A stretch of 64,000 nt of DNA from Prevotella sp. E13-17 (lineage in GTDB: Bacteria > Bacteroidota > Bacteroidia > Bacteroidales > Bacteroidaceae), in NCBI RefSeq assembly GCF_022024035.1, contig NZ_CP091787.1, positions 1,860,001-1,924,000 on the forward strand. Direction: 5' to 3'. Shown here piece after piece: positions 45,188-52,871 of this stretch (the first letter of the stretch is position 1; each line of letters opens with the position of its first letter). The notes below the pieces were generated by a model that worked only from the letters and a program-made list of their open reading frames with translations, did no database searches and had not been told where the DNA came from. The translations under genes and the position numbers were made by a program.

Positions 45188-45225
45188 AAAAACCCCCATC
45201 CCATTTTGCAAGGATGGAGGTTTTT
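45188..45225 (-). terminator. terminator of the small OMP gene
   Basis: On the minus strand, AAAAACC-T-CCATCC pairs with GGATGG-G-GGTTTTT with one mismatch and a 10-base loop. The 3' side ends in a T-run, as expected for an intrinsic terminator 26 bases after the OMP stop. Confidence 0.85.
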
Positions 45226-45250
45226 ATAGTCTAATTAGTGATGTATAATC

Positions 45251-45793
45251 TTAGAAATTGAAATACAGACCGAAAGTCAGATTGGTGCCGCTCAGATCCA
45301 CACCGACTTTTGTGGTGTTGTTGTCGTCGCCATCAGGATTGTACTGATCGAAACCAATGAAACCTAAGTGAGAAACAAAACTAATATTGTCTGTCAGGTT
45401 AACAGCCAAACCAGGCTTAACGCCAAAAGCAAGTTCTGTCCAGTCAGCCTTTGAAGCAGAGGTAAAATCGATACCGCCATCTACAAAGAAATTAACCTTT
45501 CCAGCCTTGAAGAAGGTGTAACGTGCATAGGGATTGAATGTGAAGGCATTTTCGCTCACGCCATTAACACCATTAAATTTGTCGCTTACATAACCGATAA
45601 CAGTACCTACTGCCCACTCGTCGTTAAGGTTATAGCCGATTTCAGGCAATAAGGCGAAGGTTGTCTCACTCTTATCACCAGCGAGCTTCTGACTACTCCA
45701 AGAGTCAACAGAAACACTACCACCAACGTACCATTGTGCATTCATGGTTACAGTTGCGAAAACAGCAACAATTGTCATTAAAATCTTTTTCAT
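45251..45793 (-). CDS. small outer-membrane beta-barrel protein
   Basis: The 180-aa protein has a signal peptide (M-K-K-I-L-M-T-I-V-A-V-F-A-T-V-T-M-N-A-Q) followed by W-Y-V-G-G-S-V-S-V and eight or so amphipathic strands with N-D and D-G-D-D turns. It ends F-G-L-Y-F-N-F, a typical outer-membrane terminus. Size and strand count match OmpX/OprF-barrel-like 8-stranded proteins common in Prevotella. The substrate is unknown. It is transcribed alone, with a promoter 77 bases upstream, a leader hairpin and a strong terminator. Confidence 0.85.
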   Translation of the reverse strand: MKKILMTIVAVFATVTMNAQWYVGGSVSVDSWSSQKLAGDKSETTFALLPEIGYNLNDEWAVGTVIGYVSDKFNGVNGVSENAFTFNPYARYTFFKAGKVNFFVDGGIDFTSASKADWTELAFGVKPGLAVNLTDNISFVSHLGFIGFDQYNPDGDDNNTTKVGVDLSGTNLTFGLYFNF

Positions 45794-45823
45794 TGTTTAG
45801 ATAATTTATAAAGTTATACAATT

Positions 45824-45846
45824 GCCCATTGCTAATGCTAACGGGC
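45824..45846 (-). promoter_or_regulatory. leader hairpin in the small OMP mRNA
   Basis: On the minus strand GCCCGTT pairs with AATGGGC (one G-U) around a 9-base loop, between promoter and start codon. It could stabilise the transcript; no riboswitch class is recognised. Confidence 0.4.
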
Positions 45847-45869
45847 CTATTTCATCAAGATTTCGGCGG

Positions 45870-45877
45870 CAAAAGTA
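45870..45877 (-). promoter_or_regulatory. Bacteroidota -7 promoter for the small OMP gene
   Basis: Minus-strand TACTTTTG lies 76 bases upstream of the start at 45793. Confidence 0.65.
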
Positions 45878-45948
45878 TATAAAACTTTCAACACCGCAAA
45901 AATTTTTCTACATTTTTTTTGTTTTTCCATCAATTCTTTGTCGAATTC

Positions 45949-45979
45949 TTGGCAGTTTCAGCGGAAATAAGTATCTTTG
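45949..45979 (+). promoter_or_regulatory. kdsA promoter (-33 and -7)
   Basis: TTG (45949-45951), 20 bases, then TATCTTTG (45972-45979), 26 bases before the ATG. It shows that an ATG-initiated reading upstream (from 45919) is not the true start. Confidence 0.85.
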
Positions 45980-46005
45980 CACGTCTATTCAACACGATTG
46001 TAATA

Positions 46006-46785
46006 ATGAGCAAACAAACAAAATTCATAGCAGGTCCCTGCGTCATTGAATCTGCCGAATTGCTGGAAGAAGTAGCAGCAAAACTTGTGGACATCAATCA
46101 GCGTTTGGGCATTGACATCATATTCAAAGCCTCATTTGACAAGGCCAATCGCACCTCAATTCACTCTTTTCGCGGCCCCGGCATTGACAAAGGGCTGCAA
46201 ATGTTGAGCGATGTGAAAGCGAAATACCATCTGAAGATACTGACAGACATACACGAATCATGGCAAGCTGCACCCACTGGCGAGGTGTGCGACGTCATTC
46301 AGATACCCGCTTTCTTGTGTCGGCAGACGGACCTTTTGGTAGCTGCTGCACAGACTGGGCGCATTGTAAACATCAAGAAAGCACAGTTTCTGGCTGGTCG
46401 TGACATGCGCTATCCTGTAGAGAAAGCACGTGAAGCCGGAGCCAAGGAAGTTTGGCTGACGGAGCGTGGCAACATGATGGGATACGGCAACTTAGTGGTT
46501 GATTTCCGCAACATTGCCGACATGAAAGAAATTGTACCTACCGTTGTGATGGATTGCACGCATAGTGTGCAGCGTCCTGATGCTGCAGGTGGAAAGACTG
46601 GAGGCGACCGTCGTTTTGTGCCCTCGATGGCGCTTGCGGCAAAAGCATTCGGGGCAACAGGCTATTTCTTTGAGGTGCACCCCACCCCAGATCAAGGATT
46701 AAGTGACGCAGCCAACATGCTGGAGTTGAATAAGCTTGAAGGTTTGATTAAGGCGCTCATCGAGCCAACCGGATATACGATTTGA
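46006..46785 (+). CDS. kdsA: 3-deoxy-8-phosphooctulonate synthase
   Basis: The 259-aa protein begins MSKQTKFIAGPCVIESAELL. I-A-G-P-C-V-I-E-S, F-K-A-S-F-D-K-A-N-R-T-S and SFRGPGIDKGLQML are the PEP- and arabinose-phosphate-binding motifs, and the C-terminal half has V-M-D-C-T-H-S-V-Q and E-V-H-P-T-P-D-Q. It condenses arabinose 5-phosphate with PEP to give Kdo-8-phosphate for the lipid A inner core. The start at 46006 follows the promoter. kdsD is 47 bases downstream, so the two Kdo steps are cotranscribed. Confidence 0.96.
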   Translation: MSKQTKFIAGPCVIESAELLEEVAAKLVDINQRLGIDIIFKASFDKANRTSIHSFRGPGIDKGLQMLSDVKAKYHLKILTDIHESWQAAPTGEVCDVIQIPAFLCRQTDLLVAAAQTGRIVNIKKAQFLAGRDMRYPVEKAREAGAKEVWLTERGNMMGYGNLVVDFRNIADMKEIVPTVVMDCTHSVQRPDAAGGKTGGDRRFVPSMALAAKAFGATGYFFEVHPTPDQGLSDAANMLELNKLEGLIKALIEPTGYTI

Positions 46786-46832
46786 ACAAAATAATAAAAA
46801 CGTAAACTCCGCAGGCATAAAGAAAAAAAATA

Positions 46833-47783
46833 ATGATGACAACAATAGAATATGGAATACAGGCCATCAAAGACGAGGCCGAAGCACTATTGGAACTGAT
46901 TCCGAAGATTGACAATAACTTCGAAAAGGCAGTTAACTTGATGTATGATTGCAAAGGAAAGGTCATTGTGACCGGTGTTGGCAAAAGCGGTCACATTGGT
47001 GCTAAGATTGCCGCAACACTATCATCTACCGGAACCCCTGCCTTCTTCATCAACCCACTTGACGTTTACCACGGCGACCTTGGCGTGATGACACACGAAG
47101 ATGTGGTGGTGGCCATTTCAAACTCAGGACAAACAGACGAGCTGCTGCGCTTTATCCCGATGGTGCTGCATATGCAGATACCCATCATAGGCATGAGCGG
47201 CAATCCACAGTCGCTGTTGGCCAAATACTCTACATGCCACCTCAATGTGGGCGTAAAAAAAGAAGCATGCCCGCTGAATCTGGCACCCACCAGCTCAACA
47301 ACCGCCACACTGGCAATGGGCGATGCACTTGCCATTGCCCTGATGCAGAAACGCAACTTCCGTCCTCAAGACTTTGCACACTTCCACCCCGGTGGCGAAT
47401 TGGGTAAACGTCTGCTCACGACGGCACAAGACGTGATGCGAACCAACGATATGCCCGTCATCAGCCCCGACATGCATTTGGGCGAAGCCATCATACTGGT
47501 GAGCAAAGGCAAACTGGGACTTGGTATAGCCGTCGTCGATGAAAAAATCGTGGGATTGATAACCGATGGAGACATACGCCGCGCCATGGAGCGCTGGCAG
47601 GCTGGTTTTATCGACCACACGGTGAATGACATCATGACGCGCGAGCCAAAGGTCGTATCACCAGAAACGAAGATTTCTGAAATACAGAATATCATGCAAC
47701 GCTACAAGATACATTCTGTGCTGGTCGTAAACGAAGAACGGCATCTGCTGGGCGTCGTAGATCACTACTCCTGCATGTTATAA
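46833..47783 (+). CDS. kdsD: arabinose 5-phosphate isomerase, KpsF/GutQ family
   Basis: The 316-aa protein has an N-terminal SIS domain (V-T-G-V-G-K-S-G-H-I-G-A-K-I-A and I-S-N-S-G-Q-T-D-E-L) and two C-terminal CBS domains (M-P-V-I-S-P-D-M, then I-M-T-R-E-P-K-V-V and Y-K-I-H-S-V-L-V-V). H-F-H-P-G-G-E-L-G-K-R-L is the family linker. It isomerises ribulose 5-phosphate to arabinose 5-phosphate, the substrate for KdsA upstream. The start could be the second Met at 46836. Confidence 0.95.
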   Translation: MMTTIEYGIQAIKDEAEALLELIPKIDNNFEKAVNLMYDCKGKVIVTGVGKSGHIGAKIAATLSSTGTPAFFINPLDVYHGDLGVMTHEDVVVAISNSGQTDELLRFIPMVLHMQIPIIGMSGNPQSLLAKYSTCHLNVGVKKEACPLNLAPTSSTTATLAMGDALAIALMQKRNFRPQDFAHFHPGGELGKRLLTTAQDVMRTNDMPVISPDMHLGEAIILVSKGKLGLGIAVVDEKIVGLITDGDIRRAMERWQAGFIDHTVNDIMTREPKVVSPETKISEIQNIMQRYKIHSVLVVNEERHLLGVVDHYSCML

Positions 47784-47817
47784 TCATTGAAAAGCGATTG
47801 AACTCTATTACTACTAT

Positions 47818-50800
47818 ATGAAAAAAAGAACAAAAATCTATATAACACTGCTGCTGGTGGTTGCTATATTACAAACTGCAACATCAGCAGAGTATCTTTA
47901 TAAGAAACTGGAAGCAAGAGATGGTTTAACATCGAGCCAGATTAACTGCATCCTTAAAGACGACAGAGGATACATGTGGTTTGGCACACCAGCAGGTCTT
48001 TACAGATATGACGGCTACACATTCCGCCACTTCCAAAGTGACTCGCAAGACGGTTCGTCATTGCCAGACAGTTATGTAGAGAGCATACAGGCCTCGCTGG
48101 CAGGCGACCTATGGGTGAAAACCTCTTCTGGCTATTGCATCTATCATCCACAAACAGAAAATTTTGAGCGCGACATGCGACAGATTTTCAGTAAGCTTGG
48201 TATGAAGAGTACACCCAGCATCATCTATATTGACCGACACAAAAACCTATGGGGTTACCAACAAAGCAAGGGTGTCTTCTGCTATGACATGCAACAACAG
48301 CTACTCTATGAATTTGGATATACCAACGATGCCACAGGTATTCCGCAAGGCGAGATTTGCTCTATTGGCGAATGCAATGATGGTGTCATTCTCGTTTATT
48401 CAGACGGCAGACTCGTATGCTGCGATGCAACAATAAAACAGAGAGTTGTTTGGAAGAATCAAGATATTGCTATTCAGCATCTTCGCCATTCAAAAACCTT
48501 ACGTGTATATACTGATAAGAAAGACATTATCTGGCTTTACGGTCAGGGCACACTGTTCTCTTACGACCGCAAGCTGAACCTTTGGGATACTCATATTGGC
48601 GACCAACTGGGGCTAACAGGTGGCAATGCCGACTATGCCGTCAGTTCCGTTTATAGCGACAAAAACAAAAACGTATGGGTGGGCACTAATCGTCATGGGC
48701 TCATACATATCGACGCCGTAAGTCACACCATCGAGCCCGTCCAACTAAAAAGCATGTCGCCCATGAGGCGAATCAACGAAAACATGGGTATAAAAAGTGT
48801 TTATGTGGACAACACTGGATTGCTTTGGGTTGGCACAGCGAAGGCTGGTGTGGCTTATATAGGCGATAAAATTTATAAGTTTCAGTCGGAGTTTATTGGC
48901 GATATCACTGCAATGGCGCAAGATGCCAACGGAAAGGTATGGTATGGTACAAGCGACAATGGTCTGATCGATTATGATGGTCCCCTTGCCAGCATGAAGG
49001 TGAGCGCAATGACCTATACCAACGACGGAAGCTTATGGGTGGGCTCTAAGCAGAACGGGCTGACACGCATCGTCAATGGCACTGCGCATATTTACTCAAC
49101 AGCCAACGACAGCATTCGCAAAACGCTGATTGATGACCACATCAACGACCTCTGCACTGATAAGAGTGCAAACCTGTGGATAGCTACAGATGGCGGATTG
49201 CAAATGTATAACCCACGGATGAACCAGTTCTCAAACTATACGAAAGAGAATGGAAAACTTAAAACGAACTATATCACATCACTCTTCTACGCATCACGAA
49301 ATCGTCTATTGGTGGGCACAGCAGAAGGCGTATTCATCATGAACATCTCGACTGGCGAGATAACACACTTGGTTGGCAACCAGAGCAGTATCACTAAATT
49401 CACAAACAATTATATCACGGATATCTTTGAAGACTCCAGAAAACTGTTGTGGATAGGTACGAGAGAAGGTGTAAACGTGCTCGATACAGAAACAGACAAC
49501 TTGACACAGATAACCGATAAGATTGGTTTGTGCAATAATAACATATGCGGTATCACTGAAGACAAGCACCGTAACATCTGGATAACGACAAGCAATGGCG
49601 TATGCCGCATTGTCATACAGCGCGACCACGAAGAAGGAACCTTCAACTATGGCCTCTACAACTACGACTATAACGATGGTCTTCAAAGCGATGAATTTAA
49701 TCCTGGCGCCATACTTACTCGCAAAGACGGAGAGGTTGTCATGGGCGGACTTTACGGCATCAACATGGTGCGCCCCAAAATGAAAGGCGACACGGAATCG
49801 CTACCGCAAGTCATATTGACCCAATTATTTATAGATGAAGAGGAAATTCTGACCGGACATGAATACGACGGCATCGTACCACTTCCTAGTGCATTGAACG
49901 AGATAAGCCGTCTGACGCTGAAAAATAGTCAGAATACATTCACCATTAAGTTTGCCGGTGGCAACTACAACCAGAGCGAGCGACTGCAATTTATGTATTG
50001 GATGGAAGGCTTGGACCACGACTGGAAGAATGGTGACGCACTTAAACATGGTGTGACCTTCACTGATCTACCCAGCAAGACTTACACACTTCACGTGAAA
50101 GCCATGAATGCCGACGGACAAGTAAGCGACCAGGAACGAGTACTCAAAATCACAATACAGCGCCCATGGTACTTACAATGGTGGATGCTCATCATTTATG
50201 CACTCCTGTTGGCCGCCTTCATCTTTATCTGGCGTAAGGGCTGGGCACAATTGAAAGCATTGTGGGTCAAAAAGCATGCCATACTCAGAGAGTTAGCCGT
50301 ACAACGTGATGAGATTAAAGCTGCCAGTGACGACCTGAGGCAACCCATGTCGCGCATGACATCTATCATCATGAATCTGGCTGAATTAGACAGCACGCCC
50401 GAAGAACGCGAGCAACTCAATGCACTACATTCGCAGATGCTGACCGTCATCACTCGTGTCAGCGATATGCAGTCAGCGCTTGAACATCCAGAGGAGAAGG
50501 CTCAACAAGTCGTAAACAAAAACTTTGAACTGGGCACGATTTCAGACCAACTGTCTTTGCCTGAAATGGTAGAAGAAGAACTGACCTCAGAGATTCGTCC
50601 TTCGCAGAACGATCTGCCAACATCTAAGTTCCGCATCGTCTTCGTTGACGATAATCCGGAATTTATCAAGTTTATCAATAACCGACTGCGCTACATCTAC
50701 GACTTCCACCCTTACGACAACGTGAAGAAGGCACTTGCTGACATAGAAGTGGTGCAACCAGACCTGATTGTATGTAAGCAAGACATGCCTGAGATGAATG

Positions 50801-51561
50801 GCAGTGAATTGTGCAATCAGATTAAGATGCATCACTTGATGAATAAAATTAAGTTCATCCTGATGACCGACATGAAGTTGTCGTACAACGAGATGATGAA
50901 CCAAAACATCACAATGGCAGCCGATGACTACCTTGCAAAGCCCTTCAATCTTCATGAAGCCGTCGCACGAATCAACAAGCTGCTGGGTGTTGGTCCAATC
51001 GAATTTGACTCAAACCTCATCGAAGGCGCAGAGACACGCATGCTGGAAGGGCGCAACTCGAGTATGACCACAGCGACAGAAAGTGCTGACTTTGAGACCG
51101 CTAACAAGCATGTCGATATTGATGATGAACTGAAAGCTGTGTCACTCGTTGTTCGCAACCACAACATAGACGAAAGTGATGATGCCTTTATCACTGGCAG
51201 CGAACAGGAAGACGACAGTATGACCTATAACATTGACCGCCAACTGATCAGGAGCATAGAACAATATGTGCAACAAAACATGAGTCGAGGCACAATCAAT
51301 CTTGAGGAAATGGCTGCTGCAATGGGAATGGGTATGAAACCATTTTTCCAGAAAGTAAGAGACATCACTGGTAAAACACCTGCCGAAGTCGTTCGCGACT
51401 TACGTCTGAGAAATGCCTGCGTGCTGTTGCAACGTACGAATATTAACATGAGTGAACTGGCATCAAACATTGGTATCCCTACTGCCGAACACTTTATTAA
51501 CATGTTTAAAGAACGATTCGGTATCTCTCCATCGGAGTACCGCATGAAATATAGACAATGA
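47818..51561 (+). CDS. hybrid two-component-type regulator with degenerate kinase and receiver (propeller-AraC)
   Basis: The 1247-aa protein has a signal peptide, two-component propeller repeats (about residues 35-660, e.g. L-W-V-G-T, M-W-F-G-T-P-A-G-L-Y-R-Y-D-G), a Y_Y_Y domain (about 700-780) and a membrane helix (about 787-807). A short dimerisation-like helix carries S837-D-D-L-R-Q-P where kinases have S-H-E-L-R-T-P. The ATPase domain is absent: only about 70 residues separate this from the receiver. The receiver (about 940-1060) has D944-D945 and the terminal Lys but K987 at the phospho-acceptor position. An AraC-type HTH (about 1145-1247) is intact. It is coupled to the downstream gene by ATGA. 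Confidence 0.88.
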   Translation: MKKRTKIYITLLLVVAILQTATSAEYLYKKLEARDGLTSSQINCILKDDRGYMWFGTPAGLYRYDGYTFRHFQSDSQDGSSLPDSYVESIQASLAGDLWVKTSSGYCIYHPQTENFERDMRQIFSKLGMKSTPSIIYIDRHKNLWGYQQSKGVFCYDMQQQLLYEFGYTNDATGIPQGEICSIGECNDGVILVYSDGRLVCCDATIKQRVVWKNQDIAIQHLRHSKTLRVYTDKKDIIWLYGQGTLFSYDRKLNLWDTHIGDQLGLTGGNADYAVSSVYSDKNKNVWVGTNRHGLIHIDAVSHTIEPVQLKSMSPMRRINENMGIKSVYVDNTGLLWVGTAKAGVAYIGDKIYKFQSEFIGDITAMAQDANGKVWYGTSDNGLIDYDGPLASMKVSAMTYTNDGSLWVGSKQNGLTRIVNGTAHIYSTANDSIRKTLIDDHINDLCTDKSANLWIATDGGLQMYNPRMNQFSNYTKENGKLKTNYITSLFYASRNRLLVGTAEGVFIMNISTGEITHLVGNQSSITKFTNNYITDIFEDSRKLLWIGTREGVNVLDTETDNLTQITDKIGLCNNNICGITEDKHRNIWITTSNGVCRIVIQRDHEEGTFNYGLYNYDYNDGLQSDEFNPGAILTRKDGEVVMGGLYGINMVRPKMKGDTESLPQVILTQLFIDEEEILTGHEYDGIVPLPSALNEISRLTLKNSQNTFTIKFAGGNYNQSERLQFMYWMEGLDHDWKNGDALKHGVTFTDLPSKTYTLHVKAMNADGQVSDQERVLKITIQRPWYLQWWMLIIYALLLAAFIFIWRKGWAQLKALWVKKHAILRELAVQRDEIKAASDDLRQPMSRMTSIIMNLAELDSTPEEREQLNALHSQMLTVITRVSDMQSALEHPEEKAQQVVNKNFELGTISDQLSLPEMVEEELTSEIRPSQNDLPTSKFRIVFVDDNPEFIKFINNRLRYIYDFHPYDNVKKALADIEVVQPDLIVCKQDMPEMNGSELCNQIKMHHLMNKIKFILMTDMKLSYNEMMNQNITMAADDYLAKPFNLHEAVARINKLLGVGPIEFDSNLIEGAETRMLEGRNSSMTTATESADFETANKHVDIDDELKAVSLVVRNHNIDESDDAFITGSEQEDDSMTYNIDRQLIRSIEQYVQQNMSRGTINLEEMAAAMGMGMKPFFQKVRDITGKTPAEVVRDLRLRNACVLLQRTNINMSELASNIGIPTAEHFINMFKERFGISPSEYRMKYRQ

Positions 51562-52814
51562 CAAACAAACACACAAGCATAAGGACGAGAGCCCTACTGA
51601 CAGTGGCACTCGCCTTTTGCCTTTTACGAATACAAGCACAAGAACCTGACACTTCATCCGATACACTCATCTACAATCAGCTAAAATCGTATGGCATCAG
51701 GTTTTCAGATAACAACAACATCAAGGTTATCATGTCAGGCCAAGAGAAGTTTGACAGCATGTTTGATGACATCCGCCAAGCACGCCACAGCATTCATCTG
51801 GAGTATTTCAATTTCAGAAATGACTCTATAGCCATGCAGCTATTCGAACTTCTCAAAGAGAAGCGCCGCGAAGGCGTTGAAGTTCGTGCCCTATTCGATG
51901 CTTTCGGCAATGACTCCAACAACCAACCGTTGCTGAAGAAACACATCAAAGCGCTACGCAACGACTCGATAGACATCTGGGAGTTTGACCCTATTAGATT
52001 TCCATGGGTGAACCATATCTGGCCGCGTGATCACCGAAAGATTGTGGTCATCGATGGTAAGATAGCCTATACTGGAGGTATGAATGTTGCCGACTATTAT
52101 ATAAAAGGTACGGAACAAGTAGGTGCATGGCGCGATATGCACTGCAGAATAGAAGGAGGCACCGTAAATGACCTGCAGCATATTTTTGCAAAGATATGGA
52201 AGAAAACCACCAAAGAAGATATTAGCCAAAAGACAGAATACTTTCAAGGTGAAGCTGTCGGAAATAAATGCATCGGTATCGTCAACCGTGAGCCTCGCAC
52301 AACAAACGATGCGATGCGCTATTTCTACGTGAACGCCATCAACGATGCCAAAGACTCCATACGCATCATCAATCCCTACTTCACCTTGCGCCCCTGCATC
52401 ACAAAAGCCCTAAAAAGAGCTATCAAGCGTGGTGTAAAGGTGGAACTGATGATTTCAGCCAAAAGCGACATTCCATTAACCCCCGATTGCGCTTTCTATA
52501 ACATGCATCGCATGATGAAGAAAGGTGCCCATGTATGGCTCTACCAACCTGGTTTCCACCACTCCAAGATCATGATGGTAGATGGTAAGTTCTGCACGAT
52601 AGGAAGCACAAACCTTGATGCCCGTAGTCTTCGTTTCGACTATGAAGAGAATGCCGTCATCATCGACAAAGAAACGACGCTGGAACTGGACCACATGTTT
52701 GATCGGGACAAACATGAAAGCATCTATATGACAAAGGAGGTGTGGAACGAATTCCGCACCCCCTGGCAAAAATTCCGTGGATGGTTTGCCCACCTGCTCA
52801 GCCCATTTCTTTAG
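51558..52814 (+). CDS. phospholipase D-like / cardiolipin synthase family protein, secreted
   Basis: The 418-aa protein has a signal peptide (about residues 10-28, ending I-Q-A-Q) and two HKD motifs: DHRKIVVIDGKIAYTGGMN (about residues 160-178) and FHHSKIMMVDGKFCTIGSTN (about residues 333-352). These define the phospholipase D superfamily, and the spacing fits cardiolipin synthase. The N-terminal signal places the catalytic domain in the periplasm rather than in the inner membrane, unlike two-helix ClsA. Its start overlaps the regulator's stop by 4 bases. No close lipid-synthesis partner is present. Confidence 0.85.
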   Translation: MTNKHTSIRTRALLTVALAFCLLRIQAQEPDTSSDTLIYNQLKSYGIRFSDNNNIKVIMSGQEKFDSMFDDIRQARHSIHLEYFNFRNDSIAMQLFELLKEKRREGVEVRALFDAFGNDSNNQPLLKKHIKALRNDSIDIWEFDPIRFPWVNHIWPRDHRKIVVIDGKIAYTGGMNVADYYIKGTEQVGAWRDMHCRIEGGTVNDLQHIFAKIWKKTTKEDISQKTEYFQGEAVGNKCIGIVNREPRTTNDAMRYFYVNAINDAKDSIRIINPYFTLRPCITKALKRAIKRGVKVELMISAKSDIPLTPDCAFYNMHRMMKKGAHVWLYQPGFHHSKIMMVDGKFCTIGSTNLDARSLRFDYEENAVIIDKETTLELDHMFDRDKHESIYMTKEVWNEFRTPWQKFRGWFAHLLSPFL

Positions 52815-52871
52815 GTCTGCCGACCAACGCTTTAGTCTTCACTCCACCAGACCTTTAGATGACATTAAGCA

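Noticed and set aside
45919..46005. N-terminal extension of KdsA
   Set aside because: It lies across and upstream of the promoter at 45949-45979; KdsA homology begins at 46006.
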